Assembly: GCA_018882825.1 (NCBI GenBank)
Contig: VERC01000118.1
Location: 1 to 7,217 of the forward strand
DNA: 7,217 nucleotides
Source of the DNA: Acidimicrobiia bacterium
Lineage (GTDB): Bacteria > Actinomycetota > Acidimicrobiia > Acidimicrobiales > Acidimicrobilacustridaceae
Direction: 5' to 3'
In this document: piece by piece, positions 6,417 through 7,217 of the stretch
Numbering within the stretch: position 1 is the stretch's first letter
Layout: each line of letters opens with the position of its first letter
Notes under the pieces: model-generated
Told to the model about the DNA's origin: nothing
What the model saw: only the letters and a program-made list of their open reading frames with translations
Database searches by the model: none
Translations under genes and position numbers: made by a program

Positions 6417-7217
6417 ATGGCCGATGAGACCCGAGCCCCGGATTCCGGCGCCGAGCGAACCGTCGCGCCCCGACGCCGACGCCGACTCGTGTTGTGGTTG
6501 TCGGTGCTCGGCCCCGGTCTGGTGGCGGCGAATGCCGGAAACGACGCCGGCGGTGTCGCCACCTATGCGTCGGCCGGATCGCAGTTCGGGTACCGCACCC
6601 TGTTCGTGATGGTGCTGGTCACCGTGGCGCTCGTGGTCGTGCAGGAGATGTCGGCCCGACTCGGCGCCCACACCGGCGAGGGACTGATGGCGCTCATCCG
6701 CGAGCAGTTCCCGCTGCGCGCCTCGGCCTTCGCCATCTCCATGCTCCTCATCGCCAATCTCGGACTCGTCGTGTCCGAGTTCGCCGGCATCGGTGCGGCC
6801 TTCGAGCTGTTCGGCGTGTCGCGCTACATCTCCATCCCCATCGCGGCGTTGGCCATCTGGTCGATCGTGGTGTTCGGCAACTACCGCTATGCCGAGCGCG
6901 CCTTCCTGTTGCTCGGTCTCGCCTTCATCGCCTACCCGATCGCCGCCGTGCTCGGCCGACCCGACTGGGGAGAGGTGGCGTCGAACACGTTCGTCCCCCA
7001 CATGCTGGGCTCGAAGGAGTTCCTGTTCCTCGTCGTCGCCCTCATCGGCACCACCATCACGCCGTACATGCAGCTGTACCAGGCCGCGGCGGTGGCCGAC
7101 AGCGGCAACGGTCCCGACGAGTACCGCATGATCCGCATCGACACCATCACCGGCGCAGTGTTCGCCAATGTCGTCTCGATGGCCATCATCATCGCCACCG
7201 CCACGGCCATCGGGGGA
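6417..7217 (+). CDS. NRAMP-family (SLC11-like) divalent metal permease, 3'-partial
   Basis: The first 267 residues of a polytopic inner-membrane transporter; the frame is open at the window end. A short arginine-rich cytosolic start (PRRRRRL, 18-24) precedes the first helix. GPGLVAANAGNDAGGVAT (32-49) aligns with the NRAMP first-helix motif DPGNxAT: the metal-binding Asp is kept (D43), but Pro becomes A44 and Asn becomes G46. QFGY follows (56-59). The sixth-helix motif, normally MPHNLYLHS, reads TPYMQLYQA (215-223), so the metal-ligating Met is T215 and the His is Y217. About seven hydrophobic segments are visible: roughly 25-50, 61-79, 103-125, 139-155, 162-179, 203-227 and 242-265. These changes argue against a classical MntH Mn2+/Fe2+ importer and recall the NRAMP-related Mg2+ transporters (NRMT), though the subfamily is not proven. 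It starts 11 bases after the MgtE-N/CBS gene with only a weak ribosome-binding site, so coupled expression is likely. Confidence 0.95.
   Translation, partial: MADETRAPDSGAERTVAPRRRRRLVLWLSVLGPGLVAANAGNDAGGVATYASAGSQFGYRTLFVMVLVTVALVVVQEMSARLGAHTGEGLMALIREQFPLRASAFAISMLLIANLGLVVSEFAGIGAAFELFGVSRYISIPIAALAIWSIVVFGNYRYAERAFLLLGLAFIAYPIAAVLGRPDWGEVASNTFVPHMLGSKEFLFLVVALIGTTITPYMQLYQAAAVADSGNGPDEYRMIRIDTITGAVFANVVSMAIIIATATAIGG

Noticed and set aside
6417..7217. Classical MntH manganese importer
   Set aside because: The DPGN and MPH signature residues are replaced (DAGG and TPY), so the specific MntH name is not justified.

Overview
The window is GC-rich, with codon use strongly biased to G/C in the third position. 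The gene content fits an actinobacterium: an iron-sulfur photolyase, a CopA/CopZ pair, a YaaA-family protein, and a soluble MgtE-N/CBS protein beside an NRAMP-family permease. An Acidimicrobiia-like lineage is a guess that the sequence alone cannot settle. I see no insertion sequence, tRNA, rRNA, CRISPR array or phage gene. Coding density is very high, and only one gap, of 265 bases, has room for substantial regulation.

Left part (1-1446, + strand): the 3' portion of a gene for an FeS-type (6-4) photolyase/bacterial cryptochrome, cut at its 5' end by the window edge. It converges on a minus-strand group with only 6 bases between the stop codons. A short palindrome covers both stops.

Middle part (1453-4796, - strand, read right to left): a yaaA-like peroxide-stress gene, then 48 bases containing a two-copy 15-bp tandem repeat, then copA (P1B-1 Cu+ export ATPase). 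copA overlaps copZ (copper chaperone) by ATGA. The layout suggests a co-transcribed metal/oxidative-stress unit. CopZ would hand Cu+ to CopA for export, and YaaA would protect against peroxide and iron chemistry.

Right part (5062-7217, + strand): a 447-residue soluble protein with a PRC-barrel-like front, an MgtE N-terminal helical domain and two CBS domains, but no MgtE membrane domain. It is followed after 11 bases by an NRAMP-family permease, truncated by the window end. The permease's metal-site motifs differ from the Mn/Fe type. The likely logic is a detached Mg2+-sensor module paired with an NRAMP-like Mg2+ (or other divalent) carrier.

The most interesting item is the leader of this last pair. 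A 28-codon open frame at 4921-5007 has a perfect AGGAGGT ribosome-binding site. It encodes a proline- and acid-rich peptide that begins MPESEPP and ends in Pro-stop. Its 3' half can fold into a three-way junction (closing stem 4952-4961/5007-5016). That fold is mutually exclusive with a pairing that would hide the start codon of the MgtE-like gene. This resembles, in logic only, the MgtL leader-peptide Mg2+ sensor of enterobacteria, and I see no M-box riboswitch. The leader mechanism is my inference. The open frame, the ribosome-binding site and the complementary segments are directly visible.
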